NCBI RefSeq assembly: GCF_900009145.1
Contig: NZ_LN889796.1
Location: 217,609-281,608, forward strand
Origin: Planktothrix tepida PCC 9214
Lineage (GTDB): Bacteria; Cyanobacteriota; Cyanobacteriia; Cyanobacteriales; Microcoleaceae
Length of the DNA stretch: 64,000 nucleotides
Reading direction: 5' to 3'
Shown here: piece after piece, positions 9,612-17,883 of the stretch
Layout of the letters: each line of letters starts with the position of its first letter
How positions within the stretch are numbered: the stretch's first letter is position 1
The notes under the pieces: generated by a model
Told to the model about the DNA's origin: nothing
Databases searched by the model: none
The model's input: the letters and a program-made list of their open reading frames with translations, nothing else
Position numbers and translations under genes: made by a program

Positions 9612-11132
9612 ATGCAAGAAGAACTTAGTATCTTAATTGAAGCCCGATATCCTCTGATCTACCTCGTCACCTCTGAGGAAGAGCGGTCTGAGCAGGCTAT
9701 CGCCAAAATCGCGCAAGCCAAACGCCAGAGAGAGGTTTATGTGTGGACAGTTACTCGTGGCTTAGTCAAATATGATCAAGCACGAACAGCAGTTCAGTCC
9801 AACACCGTTTCCCCTCAAGCGGCGATTGAATGGGTGATTCGACATAGAGAGCCTAACGTAAGCGGAGGTATCTATATTTTTAAAGATTTGCATCCCTTCA
9901 AAGATTCTCCTGAAGTGACCCGGTGTTTACGGGATGCGATCGCAAGCTTCAAAGGCACAAACAAGACGATCATCTTGATGTCGCCGATTCAATCCATTCC
10001 CATCGAGCTAGAGAAAGAAGTTGTGGTTCTGGACTTCGCTCTGCCCGATATGAAGGAACTCAATCAAGTGTTAACGGCCCAACTCGAACAAGCCCGGTCT
10101 CGACGTTTAACCACCGAAGGACGCGAAAAACTGCTCAAAGCAGCATTAGGCTTAACCCGGGATGAGGCTGAGAAAGTCTACCGGAAAGCTCAAGTCACCG
10201 CCGGACATCTCACTGAAGAAGAAGTTGATGTTGTTCTCACTGAGAAAAAGCAACTGATTCGACGCAATGGAATTTTAGAATACATTGATGTCGATGAAAC
10301 TATCGATTCAGTGGGCGGTTTAGAAGAACTCAAGCGGTGGCTGCACCAACGTTCCAACGCTTTCACTGAACGGGCACGGGAATACGGTCTGCCTCAACCC
10401 AAAGGAATGTTAATCTTAGGGATACCCGGATGCGGAAAGTCCCTGATTGCCAAAACCACTTCTCGATTATGGGGATTACCCTTACTCCGATTAGATATGG
10501 GTCGGGTGTATGACGGTTCAATGGTGGGACGTTCCGAAGCCAACCTGAGAAACGCTTTAAAAACGGCTGAATCTATTTCCCCGGTGATTCTATTTATCGA
10601 TGAATTAGATAAATCCTTTGCCGGAAGTGCCGGAAGTGCGGACTCAGATGGCGGAACTTCTAGCCGGATCTTTGGATCATTCCTCACCTGGATGCAGGAA
10701 AAAAGCTCTCCTGTATTTGTGATGGCAACGGCGAACCGCGTTGAACGTTTACCCGGAGAATTCCTCAGAAAAGGCCGATTTGATGAAATCTTCTTTGTAG
10801 ATCTCCCCACCAAAGAAGAACGCCAAGATATTTTTAGAATTCATCTGTCCAAACGCCGTCGGGAAATTGAACGCTTCGATTTAGAACAACTTTCTACCGT
10901 TTCCGAAGGCTTTTCTGGAGCAGAAATTGAGCAAGCCGTAATCGCTTCGATGTACGAGGCTTTTGCTCAAGACCGCGAGTTTACGCAGCTTGATATCATT
11001 GCCGCGATTAAGTCCACTTTGCCCTTGTCCAAGACCATGAACGAACAGGTCACCGCACTACGAGATTGGGCAAGACAGCGTGCACGTCCGGCTGCGTCCT
11101 CCGTCGCTGAATATCAGCGCATGGAGTTCTAA
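9612..11132 (+). CDS. ycf46: Ycf46-like AAA+ ATPase
   Basis: A frame opens at 9540, but Ycf46 proteins begin with a segment like MQEELSILIEARYPLIYLVT, which matches the ATG at 9612 (506 codons). The N-terminal ~230 residues form the Ycf46-specific domain (TSEEERSEQAI, VWTVTRGL). The AAA module follows: Walker A GIPGCGKS, Walker B ILFIDELD, arginine-finger region LRKGRFDEIF, then the C-terminal helical lid (GFSGAEIEQAV). The family is conserved in cyanobacteria and red-algal plastids and is linked to photosynthesis or CO2-dependent growth, biochemical role unsettled. It lies between an RHH gene and ycf35. Confidence 0.92.
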   Translation: MQEELSILIEARYPLIYLVTSEEERSEQAIAKIAQAKRQREVYVWTVTRGLVKYDQARTAVQSNTVSPQAAIEWVIRHREPNVSGGIYIFKDLHPFKDSPEVTRCLRDAIASFKGTNKTIILMSPIQSIPIELEKEVVVLDFALPDMKELNQVLTAQLEQARSRRLTTEGREKLLKAALGLTRDEAEKVYRKAQVTAGHLTEEEVDVVLTEKKQLIRRNGILEYIDVDETIDSVGGLEELKRWLHQRSNAFTERAREYGLPQPKGMLILGIPGCGKSLIAKTTSRLWGLPLLRLDMGRVYDGSMVGRSEANLRNALKTAESISPVILFIDELDKSFAGSAGSADSDGGTSSRIFGSFLTWMQEKSSPVFVMATANRVERLPGEFLRKGRFDEIFFVDLPTKEERQDIFRIHLSKRRREIERFDLEQLSTVSEGFSGAEIEQAVIASMYEAFAQDREFTQLDIIAAIKSTLPLSKTMNEQVTALRDWARQRARPAASSVAEYQRMEF

Positions 11133-11280
11133 AAGCTTACTCCTAGTCCAAATAGGAGGTAAGGCTAGTCCCCAAAATAGGCTAGCAGTTCCCAAAAAAA
11201 AAGCCGTCCCCTGATAAAGGCGGCATTGATTCTAACCAAACCGTTGTTGTTTCGTTTTCAGTTCCACGGAGGATACCTAA

Positions 11281-11634
11281 ATGTCTCACTTTAGCACACT
11301 GCGTACCAAAATCACCGATTCCGAAATCCTGAAAGCTTCTCTGCGTGATCTGGGCATTAGCACCAAAACCAGTGCTGATGTTCGGGGTTACAATGGCCAA
11401 CGGGTTCGTGCCGACTTGGTTGCAGTCCTTGAAGGCGAATATGATCTGGGCTGGTCTCGCAACAGCGATGGTACCTACGATTTAATTGCTGATCTGTGGG
11501 GTGTTGCTAAAAAACACAACCAGACCGAACTGATCAACTCCATTAATCAAAAGTACGCCGTTAACAAGACCTTAGCTGATGTCAAACAGCGCGGTCTGCA
11601 AAATGCCAACGTGAAATTGGTCGTCCAAAAATAG
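11281..11634 (+). CDS. ycf35: Ycf35 / DUF1257 protein
   Basis: 117 residues, full length for DUF1257. The sequence matches the plastid/cyanobacterial family from its first residues: MSHFSTLRTKITDSEIL, the conserved LRDLGI, the Gly-rich RGYNGQRV, and DLGWSRNSDGTYDLIADLWG. No catalytic residues are known. It sits 149 bp after ycf46, which is typical in cyanobacteria and suggests a shared pathway. Codon use here is richer in C-ending codons than the surroundings, as expected of a well-expressed gene. Confidence 0.93.
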   Translation: MSHFSTLRTKITDSEILKASLRDLGISTKTSADVRGYNGQRVRADLVAVLEGEYDLGWSRNSDGTYDLIADLWGVAKKHNQTELINSINQKYAVNKTLADVKQRGLQNANVKLVVQK

Positions 11635-11658
11635 TTGGTCAAAGCGTTCCCAAGCTGG

Positions 11659-11695
11659 CGGGTTAACCAAATTTACACGGGTTAACCCGTTTTTC
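11659..11695 (+). terminator. Intrinsic terminator after ycf35
   Basis: CGGGTTAACC (11659-11668) pairs perfectly with GGTTAACCCG (11680-11689), followed by a TTTTT run. It ends the ycf46/ycf35 unit. Confidence 0.85.
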
Positions 11696-11786
11696 TATTT
11701 GCAACTGGATCAATTTATGAGATATCTTAGTAATATTCATCATAGTGGATCGGTAATCTACTACTTAAAAAACGTAGCGAATTCTC

Positions 11787-12467
11787 ATGCAAACTGAAGC
11801 TTTTAGCGAGCTTTTTCCACTATTCAAGGGGGCCAATCCTGAAACATTAGAATGGCTACTATCCGTTGCTGTCAAACATGAATATCCCGCCGACCGGGCT
11901 GTTGTCATGGAAGATGCTTGGGGAAATGCCGTTTATTTTGTCGTTTCTGGATGGGTGAAAGTCCGTCGCTTATCTGGAGATGAAGTGGTGACATTAGCCA
12001 TTTTAGGACACGGAGATTTTTTTGGAGAAATGGCGATTTTAGATGAATCCCCCCGTGCCAATGATGTTATCGCCCTATCATCAGTCCGATTAATTAGTGT
12101 TTCTGCCCAACGCTTTATCCAGACGTTGTTTAAAGATCCCCAACTTCATCATCGAATGTTGCAATTGATGGTGCGTCGTTTGCGCCAAACCAACCAACGC
12201 TATCAAATTCGTCACCGACCTCCAGCCGTAAAACTCGCCAATACCCTCGTAGAATTAGCTGAAAATTACGGTCAGCCCACTGAAAAAGGGGCAGATATTT
12301 TTAATATTCCCTTCCAAGATTTAGCGGATGTTACAGATATTTCTTTGGAAGAAACAAGCAAAATAATGGATAAAATTATGAGTAAAGGCTGGATGACTAT
12401 TGATGAAGAACGGCAAGTGATTCATTTGCTCAATCTCAAACATTTAAACCATCTTGCCAGTCAATAA
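11787..12467 (+). CDS. Crp/Fnr-family transcriptional regulator
   Basis: 226 residues. Residues ~10-125 form a cyclic-nucleotide-binding beta-roll (VVSGWVKVRRLSGDEVVTLAIL, GDFFGEMAILDESPRAN), then a dimer helix and a winged helix-turn-helix near 175-215 (FQDLADVTDISLEETSKIMDKI). The phosphate-cassette segment EMAILDESPRAN resembles the cAMP pocket (the usual RSA appears as RAN), so cAMP binding is possible but not assured. The recognition helix differs from that of NtcA. Monocistronic between two terminator-like structures; targets unknown. Confidence 0.88.
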   Translation: MQTEAFSELFPLFKGANPETLEWLLSVAVKHEYPADRAVVMEDAWGNAVYFVVSGWVKVRRLSGDEVVTLAILGHGDFFGEMAILDESPRANDVIALSSVRLISVSAQRFIQTLFKDPQLHHRMLQLMVRRLRQTNQRYQIRHRPPAVKLANTLVELAENYGQPTEKGADIFNIPFQDLADVTDISLEETSKIMDKIMSKGWMTIDEERQVIHLLNLKHLNHLASQ

Positions 12468-12490
12468 AGCCGAAACTATTTTAATAGATA

Positions 12491-12552
12491 GGGAATAGGG
12501 AATAGGGAATAGGGAAAATAGAATGAACTCCCTGTTTTCTATTCCCTATTTC
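12491..12552. repeat. GGGAATA heptamer array with inverted copy
   Basis: About four tandem GGGAATA units, then ACTCCCTGTTTTC and the complementary TATTCCCTATT. The array can fold back on itself and may terminate transcription of the Crp-family gene. Confidence 0.75.
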
Positions 12553-12584
12553 TTGGATAAACTTATTTTTAATCACTCAAAATT

Positions 12585-14372
12585 ATGACTGAAGCAACTC
12601 AAACTCGTCCTGATTCTTTGACTAAGGTTACTCCTGTTTTACAATATTGGGTGGGAATGCCTCAACCCGAATCCCATTTATTTGAAATTAAGTTACAGAT
12701 TCGAGGAGATATTCTTTCATCCTCCCCCTTAGCGTTAAAAATGCCCGTTTGGACTCCAGGGTCTTATTTGGTGCGGGAATATTCCCGACATTTACAAGAT
12801 TGGGGAGTTTGTGATCAGGACGGAAACCCCTTAAAATGGAGAAAAGTTAGTAAAAATCATTGGCAAATTCACTCGAAATCGGCAACAGAAGTTAGAGTTT
12901 CCTATCGCATTTTTGCTAATGAATTAAGTGTTAGAACCAATCATTTAGATTCATCTCATGGTTATTTTAATGGGGCGGCTTTATTTCTGTATGTACCCGG
13001 ATATGAACAACACCCGATTCAAGTTACTATAGAACCCCCTAAAAATTGGATAGTTACCACAATTTTACCAACGGTTTCTCATCAAATTAATACGTTTTAT
13101 GCGGCTGATTTTGATACGTTAGTTGATAGTCCCTTTGAAATTGGAACCCATCGATTATATGAATTTCAAGTTGAAGGAAAATCCCATCAATTAGCAATTT
13201 GGGGCGATGGGAATGTTAATCCTGAAAGGTTACTGACGGATTTTCAAAAAATTATTACCGTAGAATCAGAATTATTTGATGGATTACCCTACGAACGTTA
13301 TTTGTTTTTATTGCATCTTTCTAATCAAGGGTTTGGCGGTTTAGAACATAAAGATTCTTGTTCGTTAATTTATTCTCGGTTTGGGTTTCGCAACACCGAT
13401 AAATATAATCGGTTTATGCAGTTAGTCGCCCATGAATTTTTCCATTTATGGAATGTTAAACGGATTCGTCCAAAAGCGTTGGAAGTCTTTGATTATGAGC
13501 AGGAAAATTATACTTCTTCTTTGTGGTTTTCGGAAGGGACAACCAGTTATTATGATATGGTGATTCCCTACCGGGCGGGAATTTTTGATGTTAAAGGTTT
13601 TCTGAATGCGATCGCTAAAGATATTACTCGGTTACAAACAATTCCAGGGCGGTTAGTTCAACCCTTAAGTGAATCGAGTTGGGATACTTGGATTAAACTT
13701 TATCGCCGAGAATCCCATAGTGATAATAATCAAATCTCTTATTATTTAAAAGGGGAATTAGTATCATTTTTACTGGATTTATTAATCAGAGAAAAACAGG
13801 GAAATCAGCGATCGCTCGATGATGTCATGCGCCAAATGTGGTCAGAATTTGGTCAGCCGGAAATTGGTTTTACTCCTGAACAATTAGAACAGGTAATTGA
13901 ATCTATTGCTGAAACCTCTTTAAACGATTTCTTCCAAAAGTATTTGTATGGACTGGATGAACTTTCCTACAATCAATATTTAGAACCCTTTGGTTTACAA
14001 TTAATTGCTGAAACAACGGATGAAACGCCCTATTTAGGCTGCAAACTTGCATTGGAAAAAGGTCGAGAAATCATTAAATTTGTGGAAATCGGGAGTCCGG
14101 CTGAAGCCGCAGGATTAGATATTCACGATGAACTTTTAGCCATCAATGGATTTAAAGTCACCTCTGACCAATTCCAGGAACGCTTAAAAGATTACAAACC
14201 GGGAGATACAGTAGAATTAACCTTTTTTCATCAAGATTTGTTGCGAACTTGTCAAGCTACGTTGACATCTCCCCGTCCTAATCATTACAAAATCGTTTCT
14301 GTTAGCCAACCCACCCCTCAACAAAAACGAAATTTTGAAGGCTGGTTAGGATGTGCTTATCACAACTTATGA
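12585..14372 (+). CDS. M61-family metallopeptidase with PDZ domain
   Basis: 595 residues. N-terminal beta-rich M61 domain (LALKMPVWTPGSYLVREYSR), then the zinc site HEFFH (H283, E284, H287) followed by LWNVKRIRP, with the third ligand probably E317 in WFSEGTTSYYD. A PDZ domain occupies ~470-560 (IKFVEIGSPAEAAGLDIHDELLAING). The family includes glycyl aminopeptidase. No signal peptide is visible, so it is probably cytoplasmic. All zinc ligands are present and the length is normal. Confidence 0.92.
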   Translation: MTEATQTRPDSLTKVTPVLQYWVGMPQPESHLFEIKLQIRGDILSSSPLALKMPVWTPGSYLVREYSRHLQDWGVCDQDGNPLKWRKVSKNHWQIHSKSATEVRVSYRIFANELSVRTNHLDSSHGYFNGAALFLYVPGYEQHPIQVTIEPPKNWIVTTILPTVSHQINTFYAADFDTLVDSPFEIGTHRLYEFQVEGKSHQLAIWGDGNVNPERLLTDFQKIITVESELFDGLPYERYLFLLHLSNQGFGGLEHKDSCSLIYSRFGFRNTDKYNRFMQLVAHEFFHLWNVKRIRPKALEVFDYEQENYTSSLWFSEGTTSYYDMVIPYRAGIFDVKGFLNAIAKDITRLQTIPGRLVQPLSESSWDTWIKLYRRESHSDNNQISYYLKGELVSFLLDLLIREKQGNQRSLDDVMRQMWSEFGQPEIGFTPEQLEQVIESIAETSLNDFFQKYLYGLDELSYNQYLEPFGLQLIAETTDETPYLGCKLALEKGREIIKFVEIGSPAEAAGLDIHDELLAINGFKVTSDQFQERLKDYKPGDTVELTFFHQDLLRTCQATLTSPRPNHYKIVSVSQPTPQQKRNFEGWLGCAYHNL

Positions 14373-14415
14373 GAATTTATGAGATGATGGGGGAAAATAT
14401 TTCAGAGGTTAAGCG

Positions 14416-14895
14416 ATGGAAGTACCACCCCCTCCTTCAATTACACCCCGTCAAATGAATCTATTGCGGGTTGTAACCTCGATGGCTTGGTCAGATGGAG
14501 AATTAGCAACAGAAGAAGTTGACGTGATGTTGAATCAGTTTAGTCGTTTGTTCGCCAAACAGGAACAACAACAGCAACAACTTCAACAGGAATTAAGGGA
14601 TTATTTAATGCAAAATATCCCCTTAGACGAGTTAATCCCAAAACTAGAAACCCAAGCTGAACGAGAACTGGTACTCGTTTTAGGATATGAAGTAATTAAC
14701 TCTAGTTCTCGTACCCCCGATGAACCTAAAATCAACCCGGAAGAAGCAGCGGCTTATCAAAAATTATTGCAGTTACTGAATCTCCCCCCAGAAGTGGTTC
14801 AACGTCTGGAATCTGAGATGGATAGTCCCTCCCATTCTAAAACAGAATTAATTGAAACTATCACCCGTAAATTAGGAGAGTTTATCCAAAAATAA
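14416..14895 (+). CDS. TerB-like domain protein
   Basis: 159 residues, all helical. RVVTSMAWSDGELATEEVD is the TerB/DjlA-type acidic motif with a metal-binding look (D, E, E); a Q-rich helix (EQQQQQLQQEL) follows, then LVLGYEVINSS. TerB domains occur in tellurite-resistance and envelope-stress systems, but stand-alone cyanobacterial copies have no assigned role. GAGG lies ~9 bases before the ATG. It is 43 bp downstream of the M61 peptidase gene and probably co-transcribed with it. Confidence 0.75.
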   Translation: MEVPPPPSITPRQMNLLRVVTSMAWSDGELATEEVDVMLNQFSRLFAKQEQQQQQLQQELRDYLMQNIPLDELIPKLETQAERELVLVLGYEVINSSSRTPDEPKINPEEAAAYQKLLQLLNLPPEVVQRLESEMDSPSHSKTELIETITRKLGEFIQK

Positions 14896-14963
14896 TCTCT
14901 CATCAGTCATCAGTTTTTAGTTTTTAGCAAACAACTCTTGATATAAACTGTTAAATCTTCCCC

Positions 14964-15012
14964 TGATAACTGATAACTGATAACTGATAACTGATAACTG
15001 ATAACTGATAAC
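14964..15012. repeat. (TGATAAC)x7 heptamer array before a start codon
   Basis: Seven perfect consecutive copies of TGATAAC, ending 4 bases before the ATG at 15017 and occupying the whole ribosome-binding region. The same seven-copy array in the same orientation precedes cbpA (45259-45307). Confidence 0.95.
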
Positions 15013-15016
15013 TGCT

Positions 15017-15859
15017 ATGAATGACATTGCTAAACAAGCCCATAATGGTCGTGTGGCAGCCATCATTCAAGTAATTAATGAACAAATGAGCGATTTAGGG
15101 GTAAGAACTCGTGCTGTTTTTACCCATGATGTTTTGCAATTGCTTTGTGAGGCTCAAAATCCTGAATTATTAGAAAAAACAACCATTGTCACTAAAATTC
15201 GTGGAATTTTGGAGTCTATTTCTCCGCGTAATATTCGTCGAGTCCGAATTAATAGTCGCATCCTGAAAGAACAGCAATTACTCTGGTTAGAAACCATTAC
15301 CCAAGATCCAGAAGAGCAATTACTCTGGTCAGAAGATATTGTTCTCAAAAAACCGATTCTTTTTAAACGGTGGTTTAACCCCATTCCATCTCAAAGTTCT
15401 ACCCCTAATCAACCCATTGTCAACAATTTATCCTCAACTCCCCAGCCAGAAAAACGTCAATTTTCACTGAGTGTAATTTTAGGTATTGGGGTAAGTTTAC
15501 TATTAGGATTAATAGGATTTTGGCTATATAGCGAGTTACAATTTCAATTATTCAACGCCTTACAATATCACCGAAAATACAATGTTGAAGTATCTCCTTC
15601 CCCTCAGCAACCTTTATCTTCCGCAGAACAGTTTACCCAAGGCGTAAAACTTGCAATTGAAGCCGCCGCCGAAGGACAAGTTGCGGATACCCGTCAAGAA
15701 TGGTTAGAAATTGCTCAAAAATGGCAGCAAGCTGCTGATTTAATGGCAGAAGTCTCTCCTGATTTTGAACGCTATGCAACGGCCCAAAATCGCGCCTCCC
15801 TATATCGTCGAAATCAAGAACAAGCCCAACACAAAGCGGATGAATTAAATAATGAATAG
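15017..15859 (+). CDS. Single-pass membrane protein of unknown function
   Basis: 280 residues, not assigned to a named family. Residues 1-110 are a helical cytoplasmic-type domain (HNGRVAAIIQVINEQMS, VTKIRGILESISPRNIRRVRI). One transmembrane helix lies at ~155-175 (LGIGVSLLLGLIGFWLY). The C-terminal ~90 residues are helical and Glu/Gln-rich (DTRQEWLEIAQKWQQAADLMAEV), probably a coiled coil. No Shine-Dalgarno is present because the seven-heptamer array fills the upstream bases. Followed by a heptamer array shared with the convergent znuC. Confidence 0.7.
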   Translation: MNDIAKQAHNGRVAAIIQVINEQMSDLGVRTRAVFTHDVLQLLCEAQNPELLEKTTIVTKIRGILESISPRNIRRVRINSRILKEQQLLWLETITQDPEEQLLWSEDIVLKKPILFKRWFNPIPSQSSTPNQPIVNNLSSTPQPEKRQFSLSVILGIGVSLLLGLIGFWLYSELQFQLFNALQYHRKYNVEVSPSPQQPLSSAEQFTQGVKLAIEAAAEGQVADTRQEWLEIAQKWQQAADLMAEVSPDFERYATAQNRASLYRRNQEQAQHKADELNNE

Positions 15860-15865
15860 AAGTAT

Positions 15866-15920
15866 TATCCCTATTCCCTATTCCCTATTCCCTATTCCCT
15901 ATTCCCTGTTCCCTGTTCCC
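15866..15920. repeat. CCCTATT/CCCTGTT heptamer array overlapping the znuC 3' end
   Basis: About seven tandem CCCTATT or CCCTGTT units (GGGAATA/GGGAACA on the minus strand). The array supplies the last ~12 codons and the TAG stop of the znuC-like gene, which ends at 15885. Confidence 0.92.
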
Positions 15921-16706
15921 TATATTTTGATAAGTTTGTTCTAACATTTTCGGGGTAATCTGTTGTTTTCCGTGATAGTGGAAACGACGATTTAAACATC
16001 CGATGGTTTTGACATACGAAGACATCGTATTAATATCATGAGTAATCATTACAATCGTGATATATTCATTTAATTTTAATAATAACTCATAAATACTACT
16101 GCACATTTTCGGGTCAACGCTGGCGGTGGGTTCATCTAGGAGTAAAATTTGCGGTTCACTGGCTAAGGCTCTCGCAATGTAAACCCGTTGTCGTTGTCCT
16201 CCCGATAATTCTCCAATGGGGCGATTTCGTAAGTCTAACATTTCCACTTTTTCTAAAGCCTGAATCACAATTTCTTCATCTTTTTTTGTATAGGGTCGGA
16301 ATAAAGAACCTTTTCCTAAGCGTCCCATTCTCACTACTTCATCCACCCGGACGGGAAAATTGCGATCAAACTCTAAAATTTGAGGGACATACCCTAAATA
16401 ACGCCGTCCTTGAATTACAGAATGACCCATAATTTTAACCTCTCCTTTTAACGGTTTAAGTAACCCTAAAAGCACTTTAATTAACGTGGTTTTCCCGCCT
16501 CCATTAGGGCCGATTAATCCTAAAAAATCTAATTCATGAACCGTTAAGTTAATCTCTTCTAAAATCGGTTCATGGGGATCATAACCCGCCCAAACTTGGT
16601 TTAAACGAATCACTTCGTTTTTTCGATAAGGGTTTGGGGATAAATCGTGAGAATTTGACACGGGTATAAAGGTAAATTTAGGAAGTAAAATCATGGCTAA
16701 ATCCAA
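15885..16706 (-). CDS. znuC: Metal (Zn/Mn) ABC transporter ATP-binding protein
   Basis: 273 residues, metal-type ABC ATPase. Walker A GPNGGGKTT near residue 67, signature LSGGQRQRV, Walker B ILLLDEPTASVD, and the H-loop MITHD. It follows the binding-protein gene by 6 bp, so it is the ATPase of a zinc (less likely manganese) importer. The C-terminus NIGNREQGIGNRE is encoded by the GGGAACA/GGGAATA heptamer array and is not part of the family fold. The permease gene (znuB) is absent beside it. The true start may be the internal ATG four residues in. Confidence 0.88.
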   Translation of the reverse strand: MDLAMILLPKFTFIPVSNSHDLSPNPYRKNEVIRLNQVWAGYDPHEPILEEINLTVHELDFLGLIGPNGGGKTTLIKVLLGLLKPLKGEVKIMGHSVIQGRRYLGYVPQILEFDRNFPVRVDEVVRMGRLGKGSLFRPYTKKDEEIVIQALEKVEMLDLRNRPIGELSGGQRQRVYIARALASEPQILLLDEPTASVDPKMCSSIYELLLKLNEYITIVMITHDINTMSSYVKTIGCLNRRFHYHGKQQITPKMLEQTYQNIGNREQGIGNRE

Positions 16707-16712
16707 AATAAA

Positions 16713-17663
16713 TTAGGGGTTTAAACTTTGAGATAAATTTTCTGAAACTTTTAATAAATTATCAGACCAATTTTCATCTAAATCACTAATCATAACGACT
16801 TTACCCCCGATTTCTTTAGCTAATGTTTCCGCAGAACGAGGGCTAAATTCAGGTTGGGTAAAAATAATCTTAATGTTTTCTTTTTTAGCCTCAGAAATTA
16901 AATCTGCTAACTCCGCAGCACTCGGTTCTTGTCCTCCCACTTCAATGGCTTCCTGTTCTAAGTTATAATCCTTAGCAAAATAACCCCAAGCGGGATGAAA
17001 GACCATAAACTTTCGATTTTTGAGGGGAGTTAAGTTTTGGCTAATTTGTTGATTCAGTTGATCAATTTCTGTGAGAAACTGATTTAAGTTGGCTTGATAT
17101 TCAGCTTGATGTTTAGGATCAATTTTAACTAATCCATTATAAATATTTTGAGCTTGAATTTTAACTAATTGAGGAGATAACCACACATGAGGATCTAAGG
17201 TTTCTTCTACTGAAGACTTATTTTTTTCATCGTGCTGATGTTCCACCATTGTAATCCGCTTAATTCCTTGAGTTGAATCAACGATTAACATTGTTTGATT
17301 AGCGGCTTTAATTCGATCCATCCAAGCTGTTTCAAAGGAAACACCAATGGTTATATAAGCTTCGGCATCATTTAATGCTTGTAATTGTTGAGGTTTGGGT
17401 TCATAATTATGTAAATCCACCCCTGGCGGAATCATCACATTCACTCGAACATTCTTACCGCCAATTTTTTCTACAAAATATTTTTGGGGCATAATACTAA
17501 CCGTAATATCCATTACAGAATTAGCGGTTTCCGTTGATGTTTTGGTTGCGGGTGAAGGGTTATTTTCAGCCAAATCTTTAGGTGTAGAAATCCTGTTACA
17601 CCCACTGATTAAACCGATGCCTAATAATAGAATTACTATTGGGGGATAAACCCACAACCTCAT
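16713..17663 (-). CDS. znuA: Zinc ABC transporter substrate-binding lipoprotein
   Basis: 316 residues. Lipoprotein signal with lipobox near residues 19-22 (ISGC). Cluster A-I metal-binding fold: DLHNYEPKP (first His ligand), a short His/acid-rich loop EHQHDEKNK, LDPHVWLSP (second His), FHPAWGYFA (third His), FTQPEFSP, ending in a typical DLDEN segment. The His-rich loop favours zinc over manganese. Located in the periplasm, delivering metal to the membrane permease. Divergent from a P1B-4 efflux ATPase, with a Zur/Fur-like box between. Confidence 0.9.
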   Translation of the reverse strand: MRLWVYPPIVILLLGIGLISGCNRISTPKDLAENNPSPATKTSTETANSVMDITVSIMPQKYFVEKIGGKNVRVNVMIPPGVDLHNYEPKPQQLQALNDAEAYITIGVSFETAWMDRIKAANQTMLIVDSTQGIKRITMVEHQHDEKNKSSVEETLDPHVWLSPQLVKIQAQNIYNGLVKIDPKHQAEYQANLNQFLTEIDQLNQQISQNLTPLKNRKFMVFHPAWGYFAKDYNLEQEAIEVGGQEPSAAELADLISEAKKENIKIIFTQPEFSPRSAETLAKEIGGKVVMISDLDENWSDNLLKVSENLSQSLNP

Positions 17664-17752
17664 GTTGATGTCCTCAATGTACCTTCTTGCTCAGTTTGCC
17701 AACAACCAGCCGTGAATCAATATTCTGGGGATGGGACTTGGCTTAACTATAA

Positions 17753-17767
17753 TGATAATCGTTTTCA
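17753..17767. promoter_or_regulatory. Zur/Fur-like operator between znuA and the efflux ATPase
   Basis: TGATAATCGTTTTCA resembles the cyanobacterial Zur 7-1-7 box TGATAATNATTATCA: the left arm is perfect and the right arm has 5 of 7 matches. It lies 90 bp upstream of the znuA start, where zinc-dependent repression of import would act. Confidence 0.6.
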
Positions 17768-17883
17768 AATTGTTTGGGAAGAGGGTTTCCCCTATCCCCA
17801 GGAGTAACTTGCACTCAAAAATCTAAAATTCAAAATTCCTGGTCACGGTTTATCCTAAGAACAGCAGTCTTTATTCTCCTGTG

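Noticed and set aside
14964-15012. Tandem array as a CRISPR
   Set aside because: Seven-base units with no spacers; it is a heptamer repeat.
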